DNA from: Haberlea rhodopensis
Lineage: Eukaryota; Streptophyta; Magnoliopsida; Lamiales; Gesneriaceae
DNA: 64,000 bases
Reading direction: 5' to 3'
Assembly: GCA_907163345.1 (NCBI GenBank)
Contig: CAJQUN010000014.1
Location: forward strand, 2,914,001-2,978,000
Made by a program: the position numbers and the translations under genes. The notes beneath the pieces were generated by a model. The model saw nothing but the letters and a program-made list of their open reading frames with translations, did no database searches and was not told the DNA's origin. Below are positions 1 through 12,935 of this stretch, one piece after another (positions within the stretch are counted from its first letter, which is position 1; every line of letters starts with the position of its first letter).

Positions 1-1924
1 TGTTTGTGGTTGTACTTGTATCGAGAACAACAGATCATCATACTAAATGGCTAAATGAAAACGAATGAGTATTTATACTTTATGTACTACTAAGTGAACC
101 TATTGACAAGACTTAATATGATTTGAACACATAATTCAGTAAAGATTCCCAAAAACTCAGCTTGGACGTAAACTGTACCTTAGCAGGAGATTGATTAAAA
201 TATAGCCCGTGCATTTGCTGCTTTTCAAACATGAGTGCTGTTGGAGGATTGTCTTTACCATTACCATAAATTAGAGACTTCGACTCTGGTGAAAAAATTT
301 CTGCAGAACCAAGCTGCAAGAGAATTATGTCAAAAGCAAGAAATAACAGAAAAAGAATACCACGGAAAATCAGGGTGCAGTCCACAAGATGATGTCATCC
401 TGTCTGCTAAATAAACCAGGCTAAATGGAGACGGGAAAATTCTTAACAGTTCATTGGCAAATGATAAAAGCTTACGTAACAAAGACCAACATATCCATTT
501 TTTGTGAAGGAAACAAACAAAGTTTAAACCATTTTTTCATAGGATAGTGGAATTCTAAAGATGCGATTAAATTCCAGATAACTTTGAATATTCCACTGAT
601 AGCGGACAAAACAGCAAGCTACTTCACAGAGAAAAGAAACTTTGACAGCACAACTCCAAGCACACCTCTTCAGCGAACACGTCAAAAGGCCTCTGCCCAT
701 TAGATACCATTGTAGCACAAACGTAGATGGCTTTTGAGATCTTCTCTGGGAGATGCTCTAATACATAGGAAATGCAAGCACCTCCACTACTGTGGCCAAC
801 CAATATTACCTGCAAAGACACCTGTTACTCGGCCTGAAACCAATGCCTGTCAACAGAAACTAAAACTGTACCATGAAATTGATCGACTATAACTTCCTAG
901 TACTTCCTACCTTTTCATCCTCCGACAATTTCTGCAGAAAATCAATTAATGGTTTTGAGTAATCTGCTAGCGTGGCGACCTTGTTTGTATCAGTTAGATC
1001 AATACCAGATCCTCTTAGATCCAAGGCGGTAGGAAGTAACCCAGATTCCTCGAGTAGTGCAATACTTTTATACCAACACCAAGCTCCGAAACCTTCACCG
1101 TGTACCAAAACAAATTCTTTGTTTTGAGCTTCTCCAAAAACTCTGGCAACTGTAAAGGATACACTTACAAATGAGTAAACTAATGTTAAAACATTAGAAA
1201 TTTAAAAAATAAATGAAAAGGATGATCCCTTAAAAGGAGGTATTTAGGGGCTTGTACTTGTCTGACGAAAATGCCTACAAATATCTCCTCACCAGAATTA
1301 GAGTTGCGGTACACCTCTAATCTTACAAAAAACCATATAAAAATCAAACCACCCTTTGCACCAAGATTTAATATCACAAAAAAACTCCTGAGGCCTAAAA
1401 ATAAGAACCACCTTTTTACTTTCTCAAAGAAAAAGTCCATAAACCCAACTTTTTCCACCCTTTGAACAGGGTCATGAATCTTGGCCACACTTTCTATGTA
1501 CACAAGTAAAAAATAAATACTTGACAAGAGATAACATAAAGAAGCCACCCTATTCCCTTTAGATCCTAGTCGTGGCTTCAAAACAAAATCCAGCCACAAA
1601 CGTACTAGTAAAACACAAGGATAAGGCACCACAAACATGTAAAGCTTTTACCTGTTTATTATTAACAGTAGCATTAGAAAAAGGGTCGGATAAATCGGCG
1701 GTGCGGCGGCGAGAGCTGGTGGATCCAATTCGCCTAGACATGGACCCATTCTCAAATCTCTGAGAAAGCTGACGCTGCTGAATTGACATAGCTAGCGCTT
1801 GCCTGTGCAGCAATTCTTCATCATTTGCACCGTTCCTCTTCGACAACGAACCCCTTTTACTCCTTGATCCAATCCCACCATTTTTGTTATCCTTCTTAGG
1901 CATACACACGAACTTGTTCCCCAT
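1..1924 (-). CDS. MES11/MES13-type methylesterase (alpha/beta hydrolase), 3' part cut by window edge
   Basis: Plant MES family carboxylesterase, the family that removes methyl groups from methyl-IAA, methyl-jasmonate or methyl-salicylate; the substrate cannot be told from sequence. Four exons are visible: 1924-1652, 1149-911, 809-666 and 313-179, all with GT-AG borders that keep frame. Exon 1 gives an N-terminal extension starting MGNKFVCMPKK with basic, Ser-rich sequence and SMSRRIGSTSSRRRTADLSD, typical of the MES11-15 group with a putative plastid-targeting leader. Exon 2 holds LVHGEGFGAWCWYK (oxyanion-hole region), exon 3 the nucleophile elbow VGHSSGG (GxSxG, catalytic Ser), and exon 4 LIYGNGKDNPPTALMFE and YFNQSP. 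The exon with the catalytic Asp and His lies left of position 1. No frame break is seen in what is present. Family assignment is firm; the exact orthologue is not. Confidence 0.9.
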
Positions 1925-3641
1925 TTTTGGAACGTAAGATTAAATTTTTAACAAAACCAAATTTTATTTTCTTGATTAGTCACCAAAAAACCATAGGCAT
2001 GAATAGCATTCGAGGGTAAGAGAAACTAGTAAGGTGGTGGGGAAGAAGTGTGGTTTTGTTTAGAATACTAATATAATAATTCCGATGATTAAATTTTAAA
2101 AAAAAGAAGCTCAACTGCAAATTTAAGCAATCGATTTAATGCAAGTAATCTTTTTCAACGTCCATTGTTTTTTCTGCACCTACTCCTATTGAGTTGAAGA
2201 CAAAAAAACAATACGGCCATTTTTCTTATAGCTTTTTTTTTTTTTGAAGGGATTTTTCTTAGTATTTTATATGTGTGTTTCTTGTTTCCTTGCGGTCATT
2301 TTTCTTACTATTTACACTGTGTGTTTCTTATTTCCATATTGTTGTTATCGGGTGTATGTTGTATGCGTTTTCGTTGCTTCAAACAATCGGAGAATGATGG
2401 CAAGACAAAATTTTAAGTCGAGGCAAGTGATAAATATTTTGTATTTAAGAAGATTTTGTCTCGCTCATGGTGCTTAGGGAATCCGACAATCTTCTCCCAA
2501 TATACACCGACTTCAACTTATGATGGTATCGCACCAAATCACAAGTTCAACAACTACAAATATTGTAAACTCTCTTCTTCAAGACTAAGATATAAAAATT
2601 ATGCAGAAATCACTTTGATCTTGTTTCTCTCTCAATTTATAATTTATGTTTAATTTTGAAAATCTGATTTTAATTCATCATAAAGATATTGTATATATAC
2701 AAGGCCAAAAAATATCATCAAAAGGCATCAAATAGAGACAACAATTCCAGGAAAAACGCATAAAAGGTCATTTTATGGCCATTTTTTCACTATTTACACT
2801 GTGTTTCTTATTTCCTTATTTCTCATTTTTACGTTTTTTGCCCTTTTCCAATTACGTTTGCAAGAGTCATATTTTTGGATCAAATACAAATATTTGAAAA
2901 GATCATAATTAAAATTTCCAATGCTAAACCATTGTCCTAATATTTGGGGGCAACCATTCTCTTTTTCCAGGGACACCACCAGCTGACAAGGTCTGTTCTA
3001 AGGCGAAAAGTTGGCATTTCCTTTCTAAATTTTTCGGTTTTTATTCTGATCTAAGAATGAGATTATTGTCTAGAACCTTAAGATTGTCTGACATTGGCTA
3101 CATGAAAACTTAGAAATTCAACCAACTTAAACTTCACTTTAAAGACTCAATTAATATGTATTTAAACCCTCAATTGACAAGTTCATTTATAATGAAATAT
3201 TTATAATTAAAGTACAAGTATCAAGTCCAACATTATTTACACTCCAAATTATGTTATTCACGCTCTATTTAATGTGCAAAATTTATCCATAAAATATAGT
3301 GCAAATAACATTACTCAGCGTATTAATCATCAAACAATATTCCATGACAACTCTAGATTCTGACATATATAAGACAATACAACTAATCGAATTGTAACAT
3401 CAGAAGAAATCAGAGGAGACTTGTAATAATCCTTCACTGTTATCTTGAGCAATTTAGTCCACCCTCAGCACATTAATGGGAAACATGAAGTTTTACAATG
3501 CAATACAGATTATGTAAAAGATAGAGAAGTGTTACAGGCCAGTGAGACCTGTATTGGAACGTGGCCACAACTTTTAAATCGAACCACGGTGATATATATG
3601 TTCTTAACAATTAAATTCACAACATAGGCAGCCAAAATATG
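1925..3641. other. Intergenic spacer between methylesterase and CBP20
   Basis: AT-rich spacer holding the presumed promoter and 5' UTR of the minus-strand methylesterase on its left side and the 3' UTR of CBP20 on its right. Short poly-T runs occur near 2230. No coding exon, structural RNA or clear transposon end was recognised. Confidence 0.5.
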
Positions 3642-6600
3642 CTAAGAAAGCTTCTTAGGATCCTCCTCCTCCTCCTCGTCAGAATCACCACTTTCTCGAA
3701 ACCGTGGGTTTTTCTCCTGAAAATCAAAACGATCATGGAATATGATGACCACAATCTACATTTTCCCCTCATACTGTTGTTTCTTAAATCACAAACATAG
3801 ATTATCAGACGAGAGAGTGAGGTCGAGAAAATCCGAACAGGCTTCAGTAATCACATTATATTTCAAACAGTCGTCAATCTCAAGACCTTGGCGTACATTT
3901 TTTCTAATCTCTTGCGATTAAATAAAATAGTTTCCAAAGCTTTCAACAGTTGGCAATATGGCTGTATATAGGTCATATGCACCGGAAAGGTTGAAACAAA
4001 CAGCATCAGCAGCAGATCAATTTAGAATAAGATTTTACAAAGTAATACATACAGGTTAAAGAAAAAGCAAAGTCCCAGCATGAACAACAAAAACTCACAG
4101 GTCTTGATTCATGCTCTGGAATTCTCCTGTATACATAATCTGACCTTCTTTTTGAGAATTCTGACCCCCCGCGGTCATCTTCCCTATATCGTTTACGAGG
4201 GTAATCTGTTTTTTCAAAGTACGGAAGCAACTAATGAGTTATAGACAAAACAGCAAAGAAATTCTATGCCTCAACAAGAATAATACCTCTGCCATGCCGG
4301 TTAGGTCGCCCCTGATAATAGTTTCCACCATGTCCACCAACTAGAGAAGTTGAAGGTCAAAAATAAGTGCACTAGGTTCATAGATATAAAGATTAAACAC
4401 CCACACATAGACAAATACTCGAAGATATTCAATACAACGGAGCAGCCACTTACCAATCCATTTACCATGTATCCATGTGATTGAGTTCATAGAATTTACT
4501 TTAATTATAAAACATATCCCACAGCAAAGTCAAAACTCCAAACAATATGTATGAGCGTATACTTCATCAATTCAGTATCACAAGCAAATGATCAACTTAC
4601 TGGGTTTCAATAGCCATCTACCCGTAAGCAAATGGAAATCACAGTCCAAAACCGTCCAGTAAAAATATATTTTAATTGTGGATATTTATATAGAAGATTT
4701 ACGTGTGTACTGTGTATACATTAAGAAAAAATTCCAACAACGACCTTTAATTTTGTGAAATAAGCCAATCAAATCAAGGTTAAAACTTAAAATAGAATGC
4801 CCACTTACAGTCAGCTGGCATAACATGTGGAAATGATCCGGCACCATAATCCACTAGCTCCCTCTGTGCTTCCAACTCTTTTTGTACTAACTTACCATAA
4901 CCACCTCTACGTATGATAAATCAAGGAAACAGGCAAAAATGCATGTCAATTTATTTATAGACAGATATTGAATAACTAATACGTACCGATCTTCTTAATC
5001 TTTTTCCTAACAAATTATAGTCGCAAATTTCAACTGATATACAAGAGAAAAACAAGATGTTAAGCAATGCACCCAATGAAAGATGGGGGGTACCACATGA
5101 AGTGAAGAGTACACAGAAGTCAGAACATGACTTGGTAAAAGGTAAATCACGAAAGGCAGGGACAACTCCTAGGAAATCCAATTAGACATGGTATTGATGA
5201 TACGGCATGAAGTTGTCTGTTTGACAACTTTTAATATAGGATTAATCACAGTTCCAAAACTGACGACTCCCATTCTAATGGATGATGGAACCATATCGGT
5301 GTGTCCCATAAGGCAATAAACCAACTAAATTTAGTTATTCAATAATTTTATTTCAAATTATCATGAACATTTTATTTTTCATTAGAAAAAATATACATAT
5401 AGTTTAAATTTAGTTTATGAAATTAAAAAAGTTTAAATTACATATATTATGTTATCTAGTCATACATATCTAGTTATACTCGCGACCTTAAACTTATGAT
5501 GAATTTACAATAAGGCTTATTATTTCCCATGGTTCTGAATCTAGATTTGGTTCTAATTTCTTATTTTTAGGAACCTGAACCAAACCCTATGTCCTCAGTT
5601 TCGGTTTAGGAACCAAAATTGAAAAATGGTTTTGCTTTCGAATGTTAGAGACATTTCCAATTTCAGTTCACGGTTCGAAGGGAACTGTGGTAGGGACAAC
5701 TCCGATATAGTTATGCCCAACTCAGAATACAAAGTAATTCACTAAGAATTCAAATCATACAAAATCTTTGTGTAAAGAATAACAACACTTAGAAAGCTGA
5801 GTAAAATCAAGCATGAATGCAATAATTTAAGAAGTTGAAATACTAATTGTTTTAAAGAATAGGTTAAAAAGGATATCTGGATCATAGTCAGTCCGATATT
5901 CATCCCTCACCTGGTAAGAAGGAGAAAAAAAATCAATTAGATCTACAAGTAGGTTAGCAGGGTTAAAAAAATTCTTTGCATCACCTGCCCACCACTTCGG
6001 CCACGACCCCACTGCCTGCCCTCTTGAAACCCCCAATCAAAATCAACACGAATAGGACGGTCATCAAGAATTGTACCACTAATATATTTTACACAATCTT
6101 CGGTATCATCTCTGGAATAGTACCTAACAAGCATAAGGTTCCAACATCAAATTGTATGATATAAAACAGCTTCCTGTGTTGTTTTATCTCAAAGAATATA
6201 AAGATTAACAAGATAAAGCAATCATGTATTAGAGAAAATCAAAAGCCAAATAACAGAATGAAAAAATTAATCTGATACAACTCATATCACCTCAAAGACA
6301 TAAATTAGCATTGAGCTATAAAGATGGAAGAAATAAATGAGCAGAATACAAAGTGCGGTGCTTTCTTCAAGAATTACCGGAGCAAATATTTTTAAGAAGT
6401 ATATGATGGTATGTACTCATTAATTTTTGAAGAAAAAAGAACCAACATTTGGCACATACTTTAAGTTAATCATATGTTCGGCAACATGCGTGAACCATAT
6501 AAAGACTACAGGTTAGTATCCACGTGTGCTCTGTGAAGAACTTCAAGGGTTGTAAAAAATAGGTATCACCCATAAATATTACTCATTCATAATTATTCAT

Positions 6601-7591
6601 CTAAATGACGATCAATGAAACTCACAAAACAGCACACTCTTCAATGCACCAATGAATTCATCAGGTCAGTCATAACGTTACTCAAAAATAAAGAAATATA
6701 GAAATAAAAATGCAGCACAGAAACAACTGAAATCAATTTAATAAACTTTCAACCCATCTAATGTAACTTTTTATCGCTGAGATGAATACAGAAAGGAAAT
6801 GGCGAACAACATTAAAACCGTCTGCAAATAATATCCTAGGAACACAGTACATCAATTAATATAAAGGCTTACATAATAAAGCAGAAGCCACATGGGGTTT
6901 TAGAGTTCTTATCCAAACCCATGACTATCTTTTTAATCTCTCCTGCTCGAGAGAATAGCTCATACGCTTGCTCCTCTGTTGTGTAAAATGACATGTTTCC
7001 GACATAAACTGTAGTCGAGTTTAACAGCGCCTCTTCAAATTCTTCCTGTGTCCCAGAAAACCTCCTATCCTTATAAGCTGATATCTTGTTGGGATCCTAA
7101 GGCATAGTTAAAATAGTAAAATAGAGTGAATTGCCGCCGTGCCAAAGACAAGAAGTTCAGAAGTACCCAGAAGCTTATACGGTGCAGCATCAAATTTTCT
7201 GAAGAATGTGGTACCACTTACTGCTAAGTGCTAAATGGTCAACTACCCCAGAAACCCCCAAAAGTATTTGCAACTGACAATGGACGAGCCTAGAAGTTTA
7301 TACCGCGCAACATCAAAATGCATTAAAAATCAAAAACTGTATCAAAAGAAACCCGGAAAAATCGTGAGGTTCAGGAGAAAACGAAACAACAATCTCTGAA
7401 GCATAAGGCACAACATTTTATGAATACCGAGCAAAGAGCTCAAAACCCCTAGCTATAAATTGGCGTCGATACTGGAAGTACAGCATAATGCACAGAAATC
7501 TATCGTTCCAGAATCTTTAAGCGATCTTAAATAGTTAAAGAGAATAGATTTGATGGGAAAAAATACGAATTACCTTAAAGAGGGAGGCCAT
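3642..7591 (-). CDS. CBP20: Nuclear cap-binding protein subunit 2 (CBP20), eight exons
   Basis: Small subunit of the nuclear cap-binding complex; with CBP80 it binds the m7G cap of Pol II transcripts and acts in splicing, pri-miRNA processing and export. Coding exons: 7591-7574, 7096-6873, 6123-5985, 5910-5877, 4910-4809, 4340-4287, 4205-4099, 3716-3642; total 753 nt, 250 aa, close to the Arabidopsis protein. The start is MASLFK at 7591. The RRM spans about residues 35-112, with RNP2 VYVGNM and RNP1 CGFCFIMYY; Tyr14 and Tyr44 match the cap-stacking tyrosines of the family. DDRPIRVDFDWGFQEGRQWG and GRGRSGGQ follow. The plant-specific tail is basic (PRKRYRED, FSKRR), likely nuclear localisation, and ends in an acidic DEEEEED run. 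Exon 4 to 5 is joined by an AT-AC intron (separate entry). All other introns are GT-AG. No defect seen. Confidence 0.96.
4911..5876 (-). other. U12-type AT-AC intron in CBP20
   Basis: On the minus strand this intron begins ATATCCTTTT (perfect U12 donor), and ends with TTTCCTTGAT (U12 branch-site match, branch A at 4921) ten bases before a terminal AC. No GT-AG pair restores the frame here; the AT-AC pair joins YDP to GRGGYGK exactly as in the family. From memory, the Arabidopsis CBP20 gene is a known model for U12 AT-AC splicing, so the intron type is conserved. Confidence 0.93.
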
Positions 7592-7824
7592 CAGAAATTT
7601 CTACAAGACAAACCAAAAAATTGAATTCGTGAGAAATTACGAAAAATTAAAACCATAAGTAACATTGATGACACAAAAATTGTATACCGAATTGACCGAC
7701 ACGCCGTAAAATCGCACCAAATAGTTATTAGCAGCAGCGGATAGTTGGTGATGACGATCAGGAGGAAAGTGCGTTAAGCTTGGTATGGTCGGGCTTGGGT
7801 TCAGAGAGGTTTGTTGGTTTTGGT

Positions 7825-7853
7825 TTTGGGCTTGGGCTTGGGCTTGGGCTTGC
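7825..7853. promoter_or_regulatory. TTGGGC tandem repeats upstream of CBP20
   Basis: Several head-to-tail copies of TTGGGC lie about 235 bp upstream of the CBP20 start codon. TGGGCY is the core of plant site II elements (TCP-factor targets in housekeeping promoters), so this may be promoter sequence; a simple repeat without function is equally possible. Confidence 0.4.
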
Positions 7854-8029
7854 GTTTCTGATCCTGTGCTCTTTCCTTCATTATGCTGACAGGCCTACTA
7901 TTTGATTTTGATGAATGAAATTTGATTTGTCCATAACATTAATTTGTATGTTTGCCGAGGTTCTAATAGGTTGATAGGAGATTGTATGCCATGGAAACTA
8001 GTTCTCAAATCAATCTAATCGAGCCCTTG

Positions 8030-9450
8030 AATCTATCTATTCCGGCTACAGAGCCTTCTCAATCTCACTCTACTTAAGACCTCTAATGCCGACTCTCTTT
8101 TACTTTTAGGTTTATAAAGATAAAGAACGAAGGAGTTGTTTGTGAAAGAAGGGGATGAAGGACGAAGTGACTCGACTGAAAGGAGAGGGATGAAATGAGC
8201 ACTTCCCTTTGCTATAATAAATAGGGTAGCCAATTTTTGGCAAGTAAGCTAAGAATTTTGATTATAATACGATAGATAGCTGGTAGAATAGGCTGCAGGC
8301 CAACTCAAAATAGAACGAGCTGCTCGAGAATGTCATCTTTTGAGGTGCAGATGATATGGAGGAATCAGTTGTGCACAGTTCCCATAGGAGGTATGGTATA
8401 ACAGTAAAATAAGAGGACGCAAGCACATTCATTGATGCCCTCGAATACGCCTTCAATTCAAAATATCATTCCCTTTATTTGTATTGTCCCATGCGAAGCC
8501 ATCATGAGTAAGTGAATGAGAATACGTAGTTATTGAACCCCCCATCTATTGGAAGAATGACTATTGGTAATGGTTTGTGTTATCTTATTAGTAGCGATAT
8601 GTGGGAAGAAGACTAGCTCTGGATTCAGCATTGGTTGGGCATGGCATTAGGTTAGGAAGGGGCCAAAGCTAAGCTTTTCAAGGAATGCTTTACTCTTTCT
8701 CTTTGGGTTTAGGAAGAGAAAAGCATTGTTTAGCTTAGATCCTCTTTGAGATGAAATGGGGAAAAGTCGTAATTAAAGGCGAAAGGCGCCATCCAAGCAA
8801 AGTGGGAATACCCAGCACGATCCGACCAACAATCGAGTTCATACCCGACTCAAGGATTCATTAAAGAAGAAAGCCCGGGAAAAATGTATATCTCTGTCAT
8901 ATTGTCAAGCCAAAGAAGAGAGAAAGCCTAGTCCTTAAAGCAAGCCTGCTTCACCTTCACTTTCTTCCGTACCTGATTCTTAGTTTGCTCTAAAGAAAGC
9001 CAGTGACTCGAGGTATTCTGGAGTGAAATCACTCTCGGGTAATTCAATGGTTTAGCTCTGGTTCAAATGGTATTTGAGGTATATCTCTTATCTGTTGTTC
9101 ACGAATCCCTTTCAAGTTTTCAGGTATCTTTTCTCTTTCAGTTTCTGCTCTGGGGAAAGAAGTTTCATTGGGGAAGGTGGTATCTTCTCGTGGATCACTT
9201 AAGCTTTTAGCTAAAAGGACTGATCTTTGCTTTAACTTAGCCCGAGTAAGGCCGACTTAAATAAAGATAACTAGGTGCCAAGATGCTTTCCTTCTGATCC
9301 TAGTTCTTAGCACTTATAACTTATAGGGTAAGGACCAATAGACGGAATTCACCCTATTCCTGTTAGGCTAGGCTCATTCGACGTAGACAGAATTAGTCTG
9401 ATATGGCTGAAGAATGGTTTCATAAGTTAAATTTTGGAAGGTCATATCGT
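8030..9450. other. Probable nuclear insertion of mitochondrial DNA (NUMT)
   Basis: This stretch differs in texture from the DNA around it: visibly higher GC, many short purine blocks (gaaagaagggg, aaagaagaaagcccggg), few homopolymers, and no long ORF. That style is typical of non-coding plant mitochondrial DNA. No mitochondrial gene is recognised in it, so the call rests on composition and general resemblance only. The limits are approximate. Confidence 0.45.
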
Positions 9451-10848
9451 AAAAAAAAACCCGTTGTTAAATAGCTTTGTATTTCCTGCTTTCAAGGCTT
9501 TGAATGTCTCTTTTTGTTCATTTAATACACAGGTAAACAAGATTTATATCTCTATTGAATCTTATATTCTAAAAATGTTTTCTATGTCATAGATTTATTC
9601 TGTGAACAAGAAGCAAGCGCCCTTTTTAATGGTTTTAGCTACTTTTTTTAAATTGGTTTAAGCTACTTTTTCTTCTTTCTCTGAAAGTGGTTTTAACTAC
9701 TTTTGAATATCAAATAAGGCCAAACTATTTTATACCAACCAAGGAAGTGTTCTTGCCTCTTTCATTAGTTCAGGTAGTTTGTGATTTACGGTGATTTAGT
9801 CACCCTTTCAATGGCTCCCTTAATTATGTGGGAGAAATTGACATATCGAAAATGTGGAGCGAACGGACATAAATGGGATCCTATTTCCCAGATTCCAAGA
9901 ATGTTAAATGAGAAATTCTGATGGATGCAAAAGCACTACTATCTCATGAAGTTGAAGAGACAATAAAGCTTCAGTTGTGCAGCAAAGCAATGTGTATCCA
10001 TGGCATAATATAATGCAGTATTTAGCAATGTGAAACTAATAATTAACAATGTGTAAACGTACTAGGAAAGCGTGGCAAAAGACTGCAATATGGCATGTTT
10101 TACAACAGTTTAGAGGACATTCTCATGGGGATTTGTGGTATTGGGTTCTGGACAATGGCTCTTCTGCCAAGCTGAAACTGTTTGCTAGGATGAAATTTTT
10201 GGTTCAATCAAGATTAGATTTTTATTTGTGAGCTGTCCTAACGATCAATTTAATTATACATTCCAAATCATATACCACAATTTTTTAGCTTCCGGGCTTG
10301 AGCTGCTCCAGCTCAATTAGAATAAGGATAAATTTTATGCTTGAGCTTCATTCGAACAATTATTCAAGGTTGGCTCAAGCTCACCAAATTTGAACTTGAA
10401 ACGAGCTCTAATATCATGTAGAAACCCGAAAAAAAAAATCAAGCGGATTAAAGGAGTTAAAACCAAGAAATTGAGATTATGATGCAAAGTAGAGAAATAC
10501 ATACATGCGTCAGAAACTTAGCATACCCATCAATATATGAAATGTAATTCGAGGGCGAATAGGATAAATAAAAATGAGACTCGATTGATGGAGATGGCCA
10601 TACAAGTGGAAGAATTTAATTCACACAGAAACCACATAAATCTACAAAAATATATAAAATGGATACTATAAAATTTTACTAATCACTTAGTATTGAAAAC
10701 CAGAAGCAACATTAAACTAAGAAAATAAAGCTTAGATGTCCGTAACAATCCATATTTGCTCTCATACGGCCGCCAATGTAAGTTCAAGGAAGACACGGTA
10801 AACAAAGAGAAACAAAAATCAGTACTATTGATAAAATAGTGTTTCCTC
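9451..10848. other. Intergenic sequence, no gene recognised
   Basis: AT-rich spacer between the NUMT-like segment and the 3' end of RPL6. A 60-codon ORF at 10049-10231 (plus) resembles no family I know. Around 10290-10410 there are repeated GAGCT/AGCTC words of the kind common in degenerate plant repeats. Nothing else is supportable. Confidence 0.4.
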
Positions 10849-12328
10849 CTAGAAGACCAACTCATGAGGTTTCATGCCAGCCTTGAGGGAGAACCTTGCA
10901 CCCAAATAGGCCTTCAGTTCAGGGACGGACTCAATAGCTTTTAACAGGGGTGTGTCGGTAGTTTTCTGGTCATCCTTCTTCTCTGCGGGAAGTGAGCTTT
11001 TATCCTATATATTTGGACATTTACGACACTAGATCAGGATAACCGCCAGTAAAAACAGTCTGGTCTAGTCATTATAAAATTTTACCTGTTTCTCTGCCTC
11101 GAAGAATTCATTCTCCCCTTTTTTCTTCTTTTTCTCAATTTTTTTGGAAAAGTACTTGTCATCAAACTTCTCCACGTTTACACCAGAAACATCAACCTTT
11201 GTGGATGTTCCAATAACATATGATTGGTTCACACGCCTGAGAGGAACACCGTTAATCTTGAATGGACCTACGGAAGTATTAACGAGTAAAAAATGAGTGA
11301 CCATCTGGTTTAGTACCACCTGGGAATGCTGATGAAAATGAAGATCATCCTACGTAACTCACAAAACAGCAAACCAAATTCAGATTTCAAAGACCACCAA
11401 TTTCAACAATATAGTTACTCATTAATCATCAATAAGCCAAAGAAAAAAAGAAAAATAAACTCCAGATAAATAAAACTAACAGAATGTCGGAAATAAAAAA
11501 TTGTGACATTAAAAAATACTAAATATTGCACCAAAACAGAGAAGAGAAACAATAATTACAGTACAACTAAAAGTTACGCCGTGCCATATCCACATTGCAA
11601 ATTTGGATCTATCTAAGTAAGAGATCACGCAACACTTAGCAATGCAAAGAGACACATCATACACATGAAGGGATAATATAAATTCATGAGGGTCTATGAA
11701 GCTAGTTAAATACAGTCATCCCGAACATTTCAGCTGCAAAGAACGAATTTTCAACATTCGTCGTATACATATATGAAAACCTTTAAAAAAATTGATTACC
11801 TCAATAAAATGTCTACAAAATGAATAAGGTTACGGAAATGACAACACATTTCCCAGATCATCAAAAGATTTACTCACCAGTGACAAGGAGCAAGCCAGAC
11901 GAAAGTTGCTTCAAGAAAACAACCCTTTTTCCCTTAAACCTTCCAGACAATATTATCAACACTGTCCCTGGAGTGATACAAGCTCTAAATGAAGAAAACA
12001 ATAAAAAAATCAGCAAACAACAAAATGTTAGTCAACAAATCAAAGTAGAAAGATAAAATCTAAAATATAACCTGAGCTTAGTAGGCTTGGGCTTGCGCTT
12101 GTTGGAGAGCGGCTTTTTGACATCATCGGCCGGGTAAAACCCCTGGGGATTCTCCGCAACAGGAGCAGCCGCCGCCGCCTTTTCATGGTGGGGGAATTTG
12201 CCCCCGTTTTTCGCTTTAATCGCCCAGAGTCCACGTTTGTGGTAAGTTACCGATCGAGAGTGTTTTCGTATCCCTCGGATAAGCTCCGGGTTACGGGTAG
12301 CTCTTGGGGTCTTCTGCTTCGGCGCCAT
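10849..12328 (-). CDS. RPL6: 60S ribosomal protein L6 (eL6)
   Basis: Structural protein of the large cytosolic ribosomal subunit. Coding exons: 12328-12072, 11984-11878, 11267-11086, 11004-10849; 702 nt, 233 aa, the same length as I recall for the Arabidopsis protein. It starts MAPKQKTPRATRNPEL; a longer reading with an upstream Met at 12340 is less likely because plant eL6 begins MAPK-like. The Ala-rich linker AAAAAP is followed by the conserved KPTKLR-ACITPGTVLIIL join across intron 1, FKGKRVVFLKQL, GPFKINGVPLRRVNQSYVIG across introns 2-3, a Lys run (KKKKKGENEFFEAEKQ), and the C-terminal LGARFSLKAGMKPHELVF. All introns are GT-AG and frames join without error. Confidence 0.97.
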
Positions 12329-12381
12329 TTCAGCTCTCAAGGGGTGTTGGGGATTCTAAGAGCTATGGAACAATATAAAGA

Positions 12382-12530
12382 AAACCCTAGGAGAAATACA
12401 TGCGACTGCGAGTAGTATTATGATACTTATTTGGGACAGGCCTATGGACAATGCGAACTATATGGGCTTACTGAAAAAGCCCAACTAAACTAAGAAAGTA
12501 TTTGGGCTTAAACAGAAAAGTAGCCCAACG
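12382..12530 (-). promoter_or_regulatory. Telo-box plus site II promoter of RPL6
   Basis: Just upstream of the RPL6 start lie AAACCCTAG (12382-12390, telo-box-like) and four TGGGCT/AGCCCA cores between about 12455 and 12530. This pairing is the known signature of plant ribosomal protein promoters, where TCP proteins bind site II and telo-box proteins co-operate. The motifs are seen; their activity is inferred. Confidence 0.7.
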
Positions 12531-12687
12531 TTTGTTTCTCTTGGTCCTACTCGGTAACGTCTCTAGATGTCAAATATCAATAGTTAACTTTGTCCATAAC
12601 TTTTTCATTTTAAGTGACAAATTTGTACCGAATTATAATATTTTTACATATTATTTACAAGATTTTTTTTAAAATTTAACAAGGTAT

Positions 12688-12935
12688 TCAGGCTTGCGCC
12701 TGACTAATCCTTGGGTGACGACGGTCCCCTCAAGACCGTCACTAGGTAAATCTAGGGATGTGTACGGATGACAGACTTCTGAGAGAGTGGACCAACATGA
12801 CCCGAACATATGACAAACCCCATAATATTTAAGTGGATAATTTGTCTCGCAAGGGTTCGAACATGTGACGTCGGAGGAATCTCTTCATAGCATTTCAGCC
12901 CTTACCAATTCGTCTATATCCCTGTGAAAGATTTA
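12688..12935. repeat. Possible small transposon fragment with tRNA-like B-box motif
   Basis: Contains short palindromes (CAGGC-ttgc-GCCTG; GACGGTC...GACCGTC) and GGGTTCGAACATGTGAC, which resembles a Pol III B box. Such sequence is typical of SINE or short LTR remnants in plants. Ends and target duplications could not be set. Confidence 0.3.

Noticed and set aside
12840..12880. tRNA gene suggested by GGGTTCGAAC
   Set aside because: No acceptor stem or anticodon arm can be built around the B-box-like word; kept only as a possible SINE relic.
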